Positions 26,481 to 35,376 are shown, counted from the first letter of the stretch. The stretch is 64,000 nucleotides of DNA from Sphingomonadaceae bacterium (GCA_024236155.1 JACKLA010000007.1:41810-105809); one strand, 5' to 3'. Notes: generated by a model not told the origin, from the letters alone. Made by a program: numbers and translations.

Positions 26481-27167
26481 TCAGTTTTCCAGCGCGTATC
26501 CGGCGGACCTGACGGTCCGGATAGGGTCTTTTGCACCATCCATCTCGATCGCCTTGCGCAGGCGGCGGATGTGGACGTCGACAGTGCGCAGTTCGATATC
26601 GCTGCCGGTTCCCCATACCCCGTCGAGCAGCTGGTTGCGGCTGAACACGCGGCCTGGGCTTTCCATGAAGAATTTGAGCAAGCGGTATTCGGTAGGGCCG
26701 AGTTGCAGCGTTCGGCCGCGTCGTTCGACCTTGTGCGCGACGGGATCGAGCCGGATATCGCCAACCTCGATCGCTTCACCGGCGAGGGCCGGACGAATGC
26801 GGCGCATTACCGCAGCGACGCGCGCGAGCAGTTCGCGCGGGCTGAATGGCTTGGTCAGGTAATCGTCCGCTCCAGTCTCTAGGCCGCGGATGCGGTCATC
26901 CTCGGCCTCGCGCGCGGTGAGCATGATGATCGGCACATGCGCGGTTTCCTTCGACCGGCGCAGGCGACGGCAAACCTCGATCCCGCTCGTGCCTTCGATC
27001 ATCCAGTCGAGGATGATCAGGTCGGGCACATCTTCTGCCGCCAGTATCAGCGCCTCATCGCCATCGGCAGTAACGCGGACGTCATAACCCTCGTTCTCGA
27101 AACGGAATTCGAGCAGTTCGGACAGGGCGGGGTCGTCTTCGACCAGAAGCAGCTTGGCGTTGGGCAT
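26481..27167 (-). CDS. phoB: Phosphate response regulator PhoB
   Basis: A 228-residue OmpR-type regulator. The receiver domain (1-120) has LLVEDD, Asp54 in IILDWMIEG as phospho-acceptor, and YLTKPFSPREL. The winged-helix domain includes LGPTEYRLLKFFMESPGRVFSRNQLLD and TVDVHIRRLRKAIE. It activates Pho-regulon genes when phosphate is scarce after phosphorylation by PhoR. It follows phoU on the minus strand, with a Pho-box-like site in the 69-bp gap, so it probably has its own autoregulated promoter. Confidence 0.95.
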   Translation of the reverse strand: MPNAKLLLVEDDPALSELLEFRFENEGYDVRVTADGDEALILAAEDVPDLIILDWMIEGTSGIEVCRRLRRSKETAHVPIIMLTAREAEDDRIRGLETGADDYLTKPFSPRELLARVAAVMRRIRPALAGEAIEVGDIRLDPVAHKVERRGRTLQLGPTEYRLLKFFMESPGRVFSRNQLLDGVWGTGSDIELRTVDVHIRRLRKAIEMDGAKDPIRTVRSAGYALEN

Positions 27168-27211
27168 GACTGTGGGCCTCGATTCGTACAGACCCCTACC
27201 GCACCACGAAT

Positions 27212-27229
27212 GTTACAGCTTCACGACAG
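27212..27229 (-). promoter_or_regulatory. Pho box candidate upstream of phoB
   Basis: Read on the minus strand, CTGTCGT-GAAG-CTGTAAC is a pair of seven-base direct repeats with a four-base spacer. Each half matches six of seven positions of the CTGTCAY Pho-box half site. It is 45 bases upstream of the phoB ATG and 8 bases past the end of phoU, a good position for PhoB to activate its own gene. Confidence 0.75.
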
Positions 27230-27236
27230 GAAAGTG

Positions 27237-27908
27237 TCACGCACCGTCTTCGTCGGGCGGATAGGAACCGGTGGCCGCGAAGTGGACCATCTCGGCGACA
27301 TTGGTTGCATGATCGCCAATTCGCTCGATATTGCGGGCGACGAACAAGAGCTGCGCCGCGCTCGAAATGATCGCAGGATTTTCGACCATATAGCTGACAA
27401 CGTTGCGGAATATGCTGTTGTAGAAGGCATCGACCTTCTCGTCGGTCGCAATCACTTCCCGGGCCAGCACCGGATCACGCGCAGCATAGGCGGTCAGCAC
27501 GTCATGCACCATCTCGGCGGCAATCTCGCCCATTGCAGGCAGTAGGGTGAGCGGCTCGAACGTCCCGCGTCCCTCGATCTTGCCGACACGCTTGGCGATA
27601 TTCTTCGAGTAGTCGCCGATCCGCTCGACAACGCCGGCGATCTTGAGTGCGGCGATCACTTCGCGCAGGTCATCCGCCATTGGTGCGCGCAGGGCAATGA
27701 TACGGACGGCAAGCTTGTCGACTTCGGATTCGATGGCATCGATCTTCTTGTCGCGCTTGATGACGCCTTCCGCGAGTTCCCCGTCGCCGCGCACCATGGC
27801 GTCGAGCGATTCCTGGATCGACAGTTCGGCGAGGCCACCCATCTCCGCGATCAGGCCGCGCAGCCGGGTGATGTCCTCATCGAAAGCCTTGACTGTGTGT
27901 TCGGACAT
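27237..27908 (-). CDS. phoU: Phosphate uptake regulator PhoU
   Basis: A 223-residue all-helical protein with the two PhoU three-helix bundles. ERIGDYSKNIAKRV and the repeated ERIGDHATNVAEMV are the conserved E-R-x-G-D metal-binding motifs. PhoU links the Pst transporter to PhoR and keeps the regulon off in high phosphate. The ATG at 27908 overlaps the last base of the pstB stop (TAATG), as in a coupled operon. Confidence 0.95.
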   Translation of the reverse strand: MSEHTVKAFDEDITRLRGLIAEMGGLAELSIQESLDAMVRGDGELAEGVIKRDKKIDAIESEVDKLAVRIIALRAPMADDLREVIAALKIAGVVERIGDYSKNIAKRVGKIEGRGTFEPLTLLPAMGEIAAEMVHDVLTAYAARDPVLAREVIATDEKVDAFYNSIFRNVVSYMVENPAIISSAAQLLFVARNIERIGDHATNVAEMVHFAATGSYPPDEDGA

Positions 27909-28696
27909 TAGCCGTACCGTCCCGTGATGTAATCTTGTGTCCGCTGTTCGAGCGGATTGGTAAATATGTCAGAAGTACGACCATATTCCACCATCTTTCC
28001 GAGATGGAAGAAAGCAGTTCTTTGCGAGACACGAGCAGCCTGTTGCATGGAGTGGGTCACGATGACGATGGCGTAGCGTCCGTTGAGTTCGTCGATCAGT
28101 TCCTCGATCTTGGCGGTCGCGATGGGATCGAGCGCGGAACACGGTTCGTCCATCAGAATAACCTCGGGATCGACAGCTATGGCGCGTGCGATGCACAGGC
28201 GTTGCTGCTGGCCACCGGAAAGGGCCGTGCCGCTGTCATCGAGCCGGTCCTTTACTTCTTCCCACAGGCCAGCGCGGCGCAGCGACTGCTCGACGATTTC
28301 GTCAAGTTCGGTCTTGCCTTCTGCCAGGCCATGGATCTTCGGGCCGTAGGCGATGTTCTCATAGATCGATTTCGGGAACGGGTTTGGCTTCTGGAACACC
28401 ATGCCGACCCGGGCACGCAGTTGGACCACATCCATGCCCGACTTGTAGATGTCTTCGCCGTCCAGCGTGATTTCACCCTCGACGCGTGCCGAAGCGATGG
28501 TGTCGTTCATCCGGTTGAGCGAGCGCAGGAAGGTCGACTTTCCGCAACCCGACGGGCCGATGAATGCCGTGACATACTCGGTCGGGATGTCGATCGAGAC
28601 ATCGTCGATCGCTTTCTTGTCACCGTAGAAGACAGATACGCTGCGCGCGCCCATCTTGGCATCGGCTTGCTCGAGGTTTTCGTGGACTACGGTCAC
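27908..28696 (-). CDS. pstB: Phosphate ABC transporter ATP-binding protein
   Basis: A 262-residue ABC ATPase for high-affinity phosphate import. Motifs: Walker A IGPSGCGKST, Q loop region FQKPNPFP, signature LSGGQQQRLCIARA, Walker B VILMDEPCSALDP and the switch histidine VTHSM. FQKPNPFPKSIYENI and CSALDPIAT are characteristic of PstB. It starts within the pstA 3' end (four-base overlap) and ends on phoU. It works with PstC and PstA as the cytoplasmic motor. Confidence 0.97.
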   Translation of the reverse strand: MTVVHENLEQADAKMGARSVSVFYGDKKAIDDVSIDIPTEYVTAFIGPSGCGKSTFLRSLNRMNDTIASARVEGEITLDGEDIYKSGMDVVQLRARVGMVFQKPNPFPKSIYENIAYGPKIHGLAEGKTELDEIVEQSLRRAGLWEEVKDRLDDSGTALSGGQQQRLCIARAIAVDPEVILMDEPCSALDPIATAKIEELIDELNGRYAIVIVTHSMQQAARVSQRTAFFHLGKMVEYGRTSDIFTNPLEQRTQDYITGRYG

Positions 28697-29943
28697 CAGG
28701 TCTTCTCGAATTTGTTGCGCAGGTAAATGGCCAAGCCATTCATCAGCAGGAGGAATAGCAGGAGCACTATAATAGCAGCAGATGTCCGTTCGACGAAACC
28801 GCGGTCGATTTCATCGGACCAGAGGAATATCTGCATAGGTAGGACGGTTGCCGGCGATGTGAACCCGTCAGGTGGGGTGGCAACGAATGCGCGCATGCCG
28901 ATCATCAGCAGCGGGGCGGTTTCGCCCAATGCGCGGGCCATGCCGATAATCGTGCCTGTCAGGATGCCGGGCAGGGCCAGCGGGAGGACGTGATGGAAGA
29001 TCACCTGCACCTCGCTTGCACCCACCGCCAGTGCACCATCGCGGATCGATGGCGGCACGGCCTTGATGGCGTTGCGCCCCGAAATGACGATCACCGGCAT
29101 GGTCATCAGGGCGAGCGTCATGCCGCCGATCAGCGGGGCTGAGCGCAGGTGCGGGAAGAAGAACAGGAAAACTGCAAGGCCCAGCAGGCCGAATATGATC
29201 GAGGGCACGGCAGCCAGATTGTTGATCGACAGTTCGATCAGGTCGGTCCAGCGATTGCGCGGTGCATATTCCTCAAGGTAGAGGGCGGCCATCACGCCGA
29301 TGGGGAAAGCGAGGGCAAGGGTGACGATCATCGTCAGCATGGAACCCTTGAGAGCGCCCCATATGCCGACGGCCTGAGGGTCGGTAGCGTCGGATCGCGT
29401 CAGGAACCCGCCATCGAAATTGCGTGCGATCTGGCCGGATTCGTCGAGCTTCCTGGCCAGGGGGTGCAGGTCAGGTGACCCCTCGCCGACATAGGCTGAA
29501 GCCAGTCCGGCAGTTGTCGGCAACCAGAAGGTTTCGGAACTGGTTGTGAGTGCCGGATCGTCGATGATGGCTTCGGCCACCTCGCGCCATGCATTCGAGT
29601 TGATTTCTGCTGCGGCGTCGGCACCCAAGGCCTGCTCCGCGCTCAACTGCACGATGTCGGGAAGCCCCTGTGCTCCGAGCGACTGGACAGCGTTGGGCTG
29701 GCTCAGCAAGGCCGGGTCTGCGGTGATGCCCGCGCTGGTAAAGTCGATCGGAACGGCAACCTCGGTCCGCTGGAAGCCGCCGAGGCCGTTCATGGTCATA
29801 TTGGCCAGCAGGATTGCCAATACGGCAACCGAGAACAGGATTGCACCGAGACCGAGCAGCTTGAAACGACGCTCGGCCGCATATCGCTTCTTCAGCCGTG
29901 CTTCGAATGCCGGTGTGCGGGTGGGGGGCGTGCGCTCACTCAT
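28693..29943 (-). CDS. pstA: Phosphate ABC transporter permease PstA, with large N-terminal region
   Basis: A 416-residue inner-membrane permease, about 120 residues longer than E. coli PstA. After an N-terminal helix (LLGLGAILFSVAVLAILLA), a periplasmic segment of about 130 residues (roughly 55-185) resembles the DUF3333 region found in alphaproteobacterial PstA. The usual permease domain follows, with LSINNLAAVPSIIFGLLGL, MTLALMTMPVIV, ALAVGASEVQVIFHHVLPLALPGILTGTIIG and ARALGETAPLLM (the EAA contact loop for PstB). The ATG at 29943 overlaps the pstC end by eight bases. Confidence 0.92.
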   Translation of the reverse strand: MSERTPPTRTPAFEARLKKRYAAERRFKLLGLGAILFSVAVLAILLANMTMNGLGGFQRTEVAVPIDFTSAGITADPALLSQPNAVQSLGAQGLPDIVQLSAEQALGADAAAEINSNAWREVAEAIIDDPALTTSSETFWLPTTAGLASAYVGEGSPDLHPLARKLDESGQIARNFDGGFLTRSDATDPQAVGIWGALKGSMLTMIVTLALAFPIGVMAALYLEEYAPRNRWTDLIELSINNLAAVPSIIFGLLGLAVFLFFFPHLRSAPLIGGMTLALMTMPVIVISGRNAIKAVPPSIRDGALAVGASEVQVIFHHVLPLALPGILTGTIIGMARALGETAPLLMIGMRAFVATPPDGFTSPATVLPMQIFLWSDEIDRGFVERTSAAIIVLLLFLLLMNGLAIYLRNKFEKTW

Positions 29944-31321
29944 AAGCTTCGCGGAACCTCCTGACGACGCGCAAGGCAACGAAATTGAGGGCGAGGGTGA
30001 CCAGGAACAGCACGAAGCCAAGCGCGAAGGCGCTCAGTGTCGTATGATGCTCGGTACTTGCCTCGCCAGTCAGCATGGCGACGATCTGCACGGTCACCGT
30101 CGTCATCGAATCGAAGGGGTTTGCCGAAAGATTGGCGGCTGTCGATGCGGCCATGACCACGATCATGGTTTCGCCGATGGCGCGGCTCACGGCAAGCATG
30201 ATCCCGGCCACGATGCCGGGCAGCGCCGCCGGGATCAGGACGCGCTTGATCGTTTCGGAACGGGTGGCACCCATCGCAAGGCTGCCATCGCGCATGGCGG
30301 ACGGTACTGCAGCGATTGAATCGTCGGCCATCGAGGAAACGAAGGGGATAATCATCACACCCATCACCACACCAGCGGCAAGGGCGCTTTCGCTGGATGC
30401 ACTGGTAATGCCGATCATATGCGCGAAATCGCGGATCATCGGCGCGACGGTCAGTGCCGCGAAATAGCCGTAAACGACGGTGGGAACACCGGCGAGGATT
30501 TCCAGCGCAGGCTTGACCCAGCTGCGCAGGCGCGGATCGGCATATTGCGTGAGGTAGATCGCGCTCATCAGACCCAGCGGGATCGCAACCACCATCGCGA
30601 TGATGGCGCCGATGAACACCGTTCCCCAGAACAGCGGGATCGCGCCGTAACGCGAGGCATCGGGATTGTCCGCCCCGCTCATCGGATCGGGGTTCCAATG
30701 AGTGCCGAACAGGAAATCAATCGGATTGACCATGCCGAAGAAACGGATCGTTTCAAACACCAGGCTCGCGACGATGCCGAGCGTGGTCAGGATCGCAACA
30801 AGCGATGCAAGCAGCAGGAGCGCCATAACCGCGCGTTCGACCTTGGTGCGGGCGGCGAAATCGGGCTTCAGCCTCAGGAATGCAAGCGTGCCCGATGCGA
30901 ACGCGATCAGCAGGGCAGCGATCAGCCCGATCAGGTTGTATCGCGCCAATGCCTCACGAAACGGCTCGATCAGCGGTTTCGCGCCATCGCTGAAGACTGC
31001 CGGAGCCGCGCCGGTTGCAACGGCATGAGCTTCCCGCAGCATGTTGTCGCGCTGGAACCCGAAGGCGGGCAGGTCGCTCGCAGCAGGTGAGGAAAGCACC
31101 GACTGCATCACCAGCGAGGGCGACAGAACCGACCACAGGACTGCGAACAGCAGCACCGGGACGGCAATCCACAAGGCGACATACCACGCGTGATAGTTGG
31201 GCAGCGCGGCCAGACGCCCGCCGGAAGTATCCTTGCGGAAGGCCCATGCGCGCGCGCGGCCCGCCATCCAGCCTGCCAGGCCAAGACCCAGCGCAAGAAG
31301 GAAGAGAACCGAAGCCGACAA
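29936..31321 (-). CDS. pstC: Phosphate ABC transporter permease PstC, extended form
   Basis: A 461-residue inner-membrane permease, longer than the E. coli protein because it has extra N-terminal helices and a periplasmic stretch (about residues 70-165). The transport domain has TLGIVASLVFETIRFF, GLMSAIYLTQYADPRLR, EILAGVPTVVYGYFAAL, MIIPFVSSMADDSIAAVPSAMRDGSLAMGATRSETIKRVLIPAALPGIVAGI and AIGETMIVVMA. The start codon is TTG at 31321, supported by a perfect GGAGG five bases upstream. No pstS gene precedes it; a Pho-box candidate lies 142 bases upstream. Confidence 0.92.
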   Translation of the reverse strand: MSASVLFLLALGLGLAGWMAGRARAWAFRKDTSGGRLAALPNYHAWYVALWIAVPVLLFAVLWSVLSPSLVMQSVLSSPAASDLPAFGFQRDNMLREAHAVATGAAPAVFSDGAKPLIEPFREALARYNLIGLIAALLIAFASGTLAFLRLKPDFAARTKVERAVMALLLLASLVAILTTLGIVASLVFETIRFFGMVNPIDFLFGTHWNPDPMSGADNPDASRYGAIPLFWGTVFIGAIIAMVVAIPLGLMSAIYLTQYADPRLRSWVKPALEILAGVPTVVYGYFAALTVAPMIRDFAHMIGITSASSESALAAGVVMGVMIIPFVSSMADDSIAAVPSAMRDGSLAMGATRSETIKRVLIPAALPGIVAGIMLAVSRAIGETMIVVMAASTAANLSANPFDSMTTVTVQIVAMLTGEASTEHHTTLSAFALGFVLFLVTLALNFVALRVVRRFREAYE

Positions 31322-31462
31322 TCAAACCTCCGTGGCGTTCCGGGCCGAGCGAAGCGGCATGATGTCAGGACGGCTCATAATCTGCTCAATAATCCCGGTT
31401 CGGTGTGCCAGCAGGCAATAGAGCGAATCTCTCGATTGGCCATAGCCACCCGAAGCCCGCTT

Positions 31463-31480
31463 GTGGAAGTTTTGTGACAC
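31463..31480 (-). promoter_or_regulatory. Pho box candidate upstream of pstC
   Basis: On the minus strand GTGTCAC-AAAA-CTTCCAC has two half sites separated by an A-rich four-base spacer, as in known Pho boxes. The halves match six and five of seven CTGTCAY positions. It lies just past the phoR stop, about 140 bases before pstC, so it could drive pstCAB-phoU independently of phoR. Confidence 0.6.
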
Positions 31481-31485
31481 AAATA

Positions 31486-32679
31486 TTACGCGGGCGGCGT
31501 GTCATCTTGCTGTCGTGGAATACGAACGGTGAAAGTGCTGCCTTCACCACGCTGACTCGCGATGTCGAGCCGCCCTGCATGGCGCTCGACAATGTGCTTG
31601 ACGATCGCCAGGCCGAGACCGGTTCCGCCCGAGGCACGGCTGCGTCCCGGATCGGTGCGATAGAACCGCCGGGTCAGGTGCGGGATATGTTCGGGCGCTA
31701 TGCCGTCGCCGCGATCGGTTACCGAAATAGCCGCTTCTCCCGCAGCGTTTTCGAGCAGTTCGACGGTCACTGGCTGGTCAGGCTTGCCGTATTTCAGTGC
31801 ATTGTCGACGAGGTTGCGGACCAGCTGTTCGAGCTGGCGCGGATCGCCCAGGACAGGCGGGACGTCGTCCAGCCTGAGCTCGAGCCGCGATACGCGGTCT
31901 ATCCCGGCAGCATCGCGCGCCGCCTGCTCGACAAGTGGCCTGAGGCGGACAGATTCCTGTGGGCGATCGTGCTTCTCTGCCTCAACGCGCGACAACGACA
32001 TCAGGTCGCTGACGAGGTTTTGCAGCCGCTTGGCTTCGCCCAGTATCGTGCCGAGAAACTTCTGCCGCATTTCCGGTTTGGTTGCCGGACCGTCTTCAAG
32101 CAGGGTTTCGACATAGCCGATGATCGAGGCCAGCGGCGTGCGCAATTCGTGGCTGGCATTGGCGACGAAATCAGTGTGCGCCCGGCTGATGTCTTCTTCT
32201 GCGGTCTGGTTTAGCAGTTCGATAACCGCCAGGTCATCATCGAGTTGCTGGCGGTTGAGCAGCCATACATCGCGTCGACGTGCCAGCCCGCGTATCCGCG
32301 CGCGGCCATTCGCGCGCGCATCGAGCAAGGCTATCGCCTCGGGCTGGCGAAATGCCACGCGGGCATCCTGTTCGAGGATGTGGCGGCCAAGGATCTTGCG
32401 GGCCATGTGGTTGGCAACAATTATTCGGTTGCGATCGGTCAGCAGGATCGGCGTGCCCGAGTTTTCGATCAGTCGAGACAACCGACTGGTGTCGTAGGAA
32501 TCGACTTCCTTGATTCGCTGCACTTCGGGCGGCGACCAATGCGCCAGCCACAGCGTACCCATCCACACCAGCAGGACAGCGACGGCAAGCAGGAACTGGC
32601 CCGTGGCGCTCGCCAATATGAGCGAGGTGACGATTGCCAGGGTGGCTCCGGACCATGGGAAGGTGCCGTGGGTCTGCAT
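31486..32679 (-). CDS. phoR: Phosphate-sensing histidine kinase PhoR
   Basis: A 397-residue sensor kinase. Two adjacent membrane helices (residues 10-48) lead into a PAS-like domain (about 65-165). A HisKA domain has phospho-acceptor His177 in FVANASHELRTPLASIIGYV, and an ATPase domain has LVRNLVDNALKYG, VTDRGDGIAPEHIPHLTRRFYR and GTGLGLAIVKHIVERH. It has no large periplasmic domain, as expected of PhoR, which reads phosphate through PstSCAB-PhoU. It begins the operon phoR-pstC-pstA-pstB-phoU-phoB on the minus strand. Confidence 0.92.
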   Translation of the reverse strand: MQTHGTFPWSGATLAIVTSLILASATGQFLLAVAVLLVWMGTLWLAHWSPPEVQRIKEVDSYDTSRLSRLIENSGTPILLTDRNRIIVANHMARKILGRHILEQDARVAFRQPEAIALLDARANGRARIRGLARRRDVWLLNRQQLDDDLAVIELLNQTAEEDISRAHTDFVANASHELRTPLASIIGYVETLLEDGPATKPEMRQKFLGTILGEAKRLQNLVSDLMSLSRVEAEKHDRPQESVRLRPLVEQAARDAAGIDRVSRLELRLDDVPPVLGDPRQLEQLVRNLVDNALKYGKPDQPVTVELLENAAGEAAISVTDRGDGIAPEHIPHLTRRFYRTDPGRSRASGGTGLGLAIVKHIVERHAGRLDIASQRGEGSTFTVRIPRQQDDTPPA

Positions 32680-32745
32680 CGCCGGTGCGTCTAGCGGTGC
32701 TGCCGGGGGCTTGCCACCACATTTCGCAAAATTCTGATGGGAGAG

Positions 32746-32820
32746 TGGTGACCCCTACGGGAATCGAACCCGTGTTTCAGCCGTGAAAGGGCCGCGTCCT
32801 AACCGCTAGACGAAGGGGCC
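32746..32820 (-). tRNA. tRNA-Glu (anticodon TTC), copy 2
   Basis: A 75-base tRNA read on the minus strand, starting GGCCCCTTCGTCTAGCGG and ending with encoded CCA. The acceptor arm GGCCCCT pairs with AGGGGTC, anticodon stem CGGCC/GGCTG (one G-U) surrounds loop CTTTCAC, giving anticodon UUC for glutamate. It is identical to the copy at 32866-32940 and lies downstream of it on the same strand. Confidence 0.97.
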
Positions 32821-32865
32821 ATCCGACAGCGCCATCATGCGCGCTGGAAACAGCAACGCCACCGA

Positions 32866-32940
32866 TGGTGACCCCTACGGGAATCGAACCCGTGTTTCAG
32901 CCGTGAAAGGGCCGCGTCCTAACCGCTAGACGAAGGGGCC
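32866..32940 (-). tRNA. tRNA-Glu (anticodon TTC), copy 1
   Basis: Identical in sequence to the tRNA at 32746-32820, including the encoded CCA; 45 bp separate them. As the upstream copy on the minus strand it is probably transcribed first, with both cut from one precursor. Confidence 0.97.
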
Positions 32941-32971
32941 ATCCCGTTGCCGGGTCGGTGGCGTGGCGGCG

Positions 32972-33000
32972 CAATTAGGGACGCAATGAAGCCGCGTCAA
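32972..33000 (-). promoter_or_regulatory. Candidate promoter of the tandem tRNA-Glu genes
   Basis: On the minus strand TTGACG (32995-33000) is separated by 17 bases from TAATTG (32972-32977). The -35 half matches five of six consensus bases and the -10 half is weak. The predicted start would be about 25 bases before the first tRNA. Position is good; sequence support is moderate. Confidence 0.4.
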
Positions 33001-33022
33001 GCCTCGTCACAGGGTTTTGGCG

Positions 33023-34804
33023 CTACTCGGCCCATGCGGCATCCTCCAGATGCAGTTCGGCAGCCGGTCGGGACCCCCAGTCGTCGATCTTCGCGCGCCC
33101 TGCCAGCCACAGTTTTTGCCCTCGCGCGCCGTGGAGCAGTGCCTGCCCCCAATCGGTTTCAGCCGCACGGAACGCGATGGCCTTCAGCGAACCCCCGTCA
33201 TCCCCGCTGACGATCAACCGCAAGTGGTCGGTGCCGACGATATCCGCCTTCACGAGGCGAACCGGCCCCACGGCAACCTTCGGCCCCGGCCAGCCCACGC
33301 CATAGGGACCCGCCTGCTCAAGCGTTTCGACCAGGTCCGGTGACAAGCCGCGCGGGGTTACCGCAAGATCGAGTTTGAGCGACTGTGACGCCTGTGCCTG
33401 GCCCACCGCCGATGCAAGGCGATCATCGATCCAATCGGCAAATTCATCCAGCCGTCCCGTATCGACTGTCAGACCGGCCGCCATCGCATGCCCGCCGCCG
33501 GCAACCAGCAGGCCTGCCTCGCGTGCGGCGATGATGGCAGCACCAAGATCGACCCCCGCAATCGAACGACCCGATCCCTTGCCCTGTCCGGTTTCCTCAT
33601 CAAGCGCGATGACCAGCGATGGCTTGCCGGTTTTCTCCTTGATCCGGCCGGCGACGATACCGATCACGCCGGGATGCCAGCCAGTGCCTGAAAGAACCGC
33701 AACCGAGCGGTTGTGCTGCTGCGCGATTTGCGTTTCGGCGGCCTCCTGCACTGCAGCTTCGATGGCCCGGCGCTCTTCGTTCAGCGCCGATAGCTGGGCT
33801 GCAATATCGCGGGCCTCATCCGGGTCTTCGGTGGTGAGGAGCCGCACGCCCAGCGTCGATTCCCCGACACGCCCCCCGGCGTTGATGCGCGGACCCAGCG
33901 CGAAGCCGAGATCGCTGCAAACGGGCGCCCGCTTGAGCCTGCTCGCATCGATGAGTGCCGCCATGCCGACATTGTCGCGTTTGGCCATCACCTTCAGGCC
34001 CTGTGCCACGAAAGCGCGGTTGAGCCCGTGCAACTGGGCGACATCAGCCACCGTGCCGAGCGCCACAAGGTCAAGCAGCGAAAGCAGGTCCGGTTCCTTG
34101 CGGTCGTCAAAATAGCCACGCCCGCGCAGCGTCCTCACCAGGGCGATGGCCAGCAGGAAGGCGACACCAACTGCGGCCAGATGGCCGTGTGCGGCTGCAT
34201 CGTCATCCTCGTCCAGCCGGTTCGGATTGACCAGCGCCGCTGCCTTGGGCAGCTCCGGCGCACATTTGTGATGGTCGACAACGATCACATCGACCCCGGC
34301 CTGATGCGCCATCTCCAGCGCCTCGAATGCCATGGCACCGCAATCAACTGTGACAATCAGTGTCGAGCCGCTATCCGCCAGTCTGACCAGTGCTTCACCA
34401 CTGGGGCCATATCCTTCGAGCAAGCGGTCGGGAATGTAGTATTCTGCCTCGACGCCAAGCATGCGCAACAGCCGGATCAGAACGGCTGCGCTGGTCGCCC
34501 CGTCGACATCGTAATCGCCGTAAATCGTTATCCGTTCTCCGGCGAGGACAGCCTGCGCGACGCGTTCTGCTGCGCTATCCATGTCGCGGAAGATCGACGG
34601 GTCGGGAAGAAATCCGCGCAGCGTCGGTTGCCGCTGGCGATCAAGGTCGTCTCGGTCCACGCCGCGCGCGAGCAGCAATTGCGTGACGATATCGTCGAGG
34701 CCGCCGCCCGAACCGATATCCATGTTCCCGCCGCGCCAGGTCCATGCCTTGCCCGAAAGCGAGTTGGAAACACCAAAGACGTGCGGTTGCGTGCGGGAGG
34801 CCAT
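33023..34804 (-). CDS. recJ: Single-stranded-DNA-specific exonuclease RecJ
   Basis: A 593-residue 5'-3' single-strand exonuclease used in recombination and mismatch repair. The DHH phosphoesterase motifs are visible: YGDYDVDGATSA (motif I), VDCG (II), VIVVDHHKC (III, DHH) and LVALGTVAD (IV). The DHHA1 domain has SGRSIAGVDLGAAI and GGGHAMAAGLTV, and a C-terminal OB-like region follows. ATG 34804 is selected because homologues begin near MASRTQPHVFGVSNSLSG; the frame extends 17 codons further upstream. It is divergent from a flavodoxin-like gene. Confidence 0.94.
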   Translation of the reverse strand: MASRTQPHVFGVSNSLSGKAWTWRGGNMDIGSGGGLDDIVTQLLLARGVDRDDLDRQRQPTLRGFLPDPSIFRDMDSAAERVAQAVLAGERITIYGDYDVDGATSAAVLIRLLRMLGVEAEYYIPDRLLEGYGPSGEALVRLADSGSTLIVTVDCGAMAFEALEMAHQAGVDVIVVDHHKCAPELPKAAALVNPNRLDEDDDAAAHGHLAAVGVAFLLAIALVRTLRGRGYFDDRKEPDLLSLLDLVALGTVADVAQLHGLNRAFVAQGLKVMAKRDNVGMAALIDASRLKRAPVCSDLGFALGPRINAGGRVGESTLGVRLLTTEDPDEARDIAAQLSALNEERRAIEAAVQEAAETQIAQQHNRSVAVLSGTGWHPGVIGIVAGRIKEKTGKPSLVIALDEETGQGKGSGRSIAGVDLGAAIIAAREAGLLVAGGGHAMAAGLTVDTGRLDEFADWIDDRLASAVGQAQASQSLKLDLAVTPRGLSPDLVETLEQAGPYGVGWPGPKVAVGPVRLVKADIVGTDHLRLIVSGDDGGSLKAIAFRAAETDWGQALLHGARGQKLWLAGRAKIDDWGSRPAAELHLEDAAWAE

Positions 34805-34884
34805 GCGGTGTGGATACACGGCACAGGTGAGGCTGCAAAGACAAGCGATTGACAATCGACGGTCATGGCCGGACGTTCGTGTCG

Positions 34885-35376
34885 ATGGAAGGTGTCAAAA
34901 ATGCCCTGCTGATTGTCTGGCATAGCCGGACCGGCGCCAGCGAGGCGATGGCATCGGCTGCGCAGGAAGGCGCGGGTGGCGCAGGCAGGCTGATGCGCGC
35001 CTGCGAAGTCGCAGCCGCCGATTTGCTTGACGCGCGAGGCTATCTGTTTGTCGGTCCGGAGAATCTCGCTGGCCTGTCAGGCGAGATGAAAGAGATGTTC
35101 GATCGCACCTACTATGCCGTACTCGGCAAGATCGAGGGGCGCCCCTATGCAACAGCGATTGCTGCGGGATCGGACGGGGAGGGCGCTGAGCGACAGGTCG
35201 ACCGGATCGCCACCGGTTGGCGCTTGCGCCGCGTTGCAGAGGGGCTGATCGTCAACACGCAGTCACAGTCCCCGGAAGAGATACTGGCGCCCAAGGCAGT
35301 CACTGAGGAACAGCGGCAGCTTTGTGTGGAACTCGGCGCAAGCCTCGCCGAAGGCATGCGTTTGGGAATATTCTGA
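34885..35376 (+). CDS. Flavodoxin/NADPH-dependent FMN reductase-like protein
   Basis: A 163-residue flavodoxin-fold protein. ALLIVWHSRTGASEAMASAA matches the phosphate-binding loop (S-R-T-G) of flavodoxins and FMN reductases. YLFVGPENLAGLSGEMKEMFDRTYY fits the second flavin contact, and AIAAGSDGEGAERQVDRIATGWRLR follows. It probably binds FMN in the cytosol; partner and substrate are unknown. ATG 34885 was chosen by the beginning of the fold; no strong ribosome binding site is seen, and GTG 34879 is in frame. It is divergent from recJ, 80 bp away. Confidence 0.72.
   Translation: MEGVKNALLIVWHSRTGASEAMASAAQEGAGGAGRLMRACEVAAADLLDARGYLFVGPENLAGLSGEMKEMFDRTYYAVLGKIEGRPYATAIAAGSDGEGAERQVDRIATGWRLRRVAEGLIVNTQSQSPEEILAPKAVTEEQRQLCVELGASLAEGMRLGIF

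Noticed and set aside
32680..32745. Pho box upstream of phoR
   Set aside because: No pair of CTGTCAY-like half sites with the right spacing was found there.
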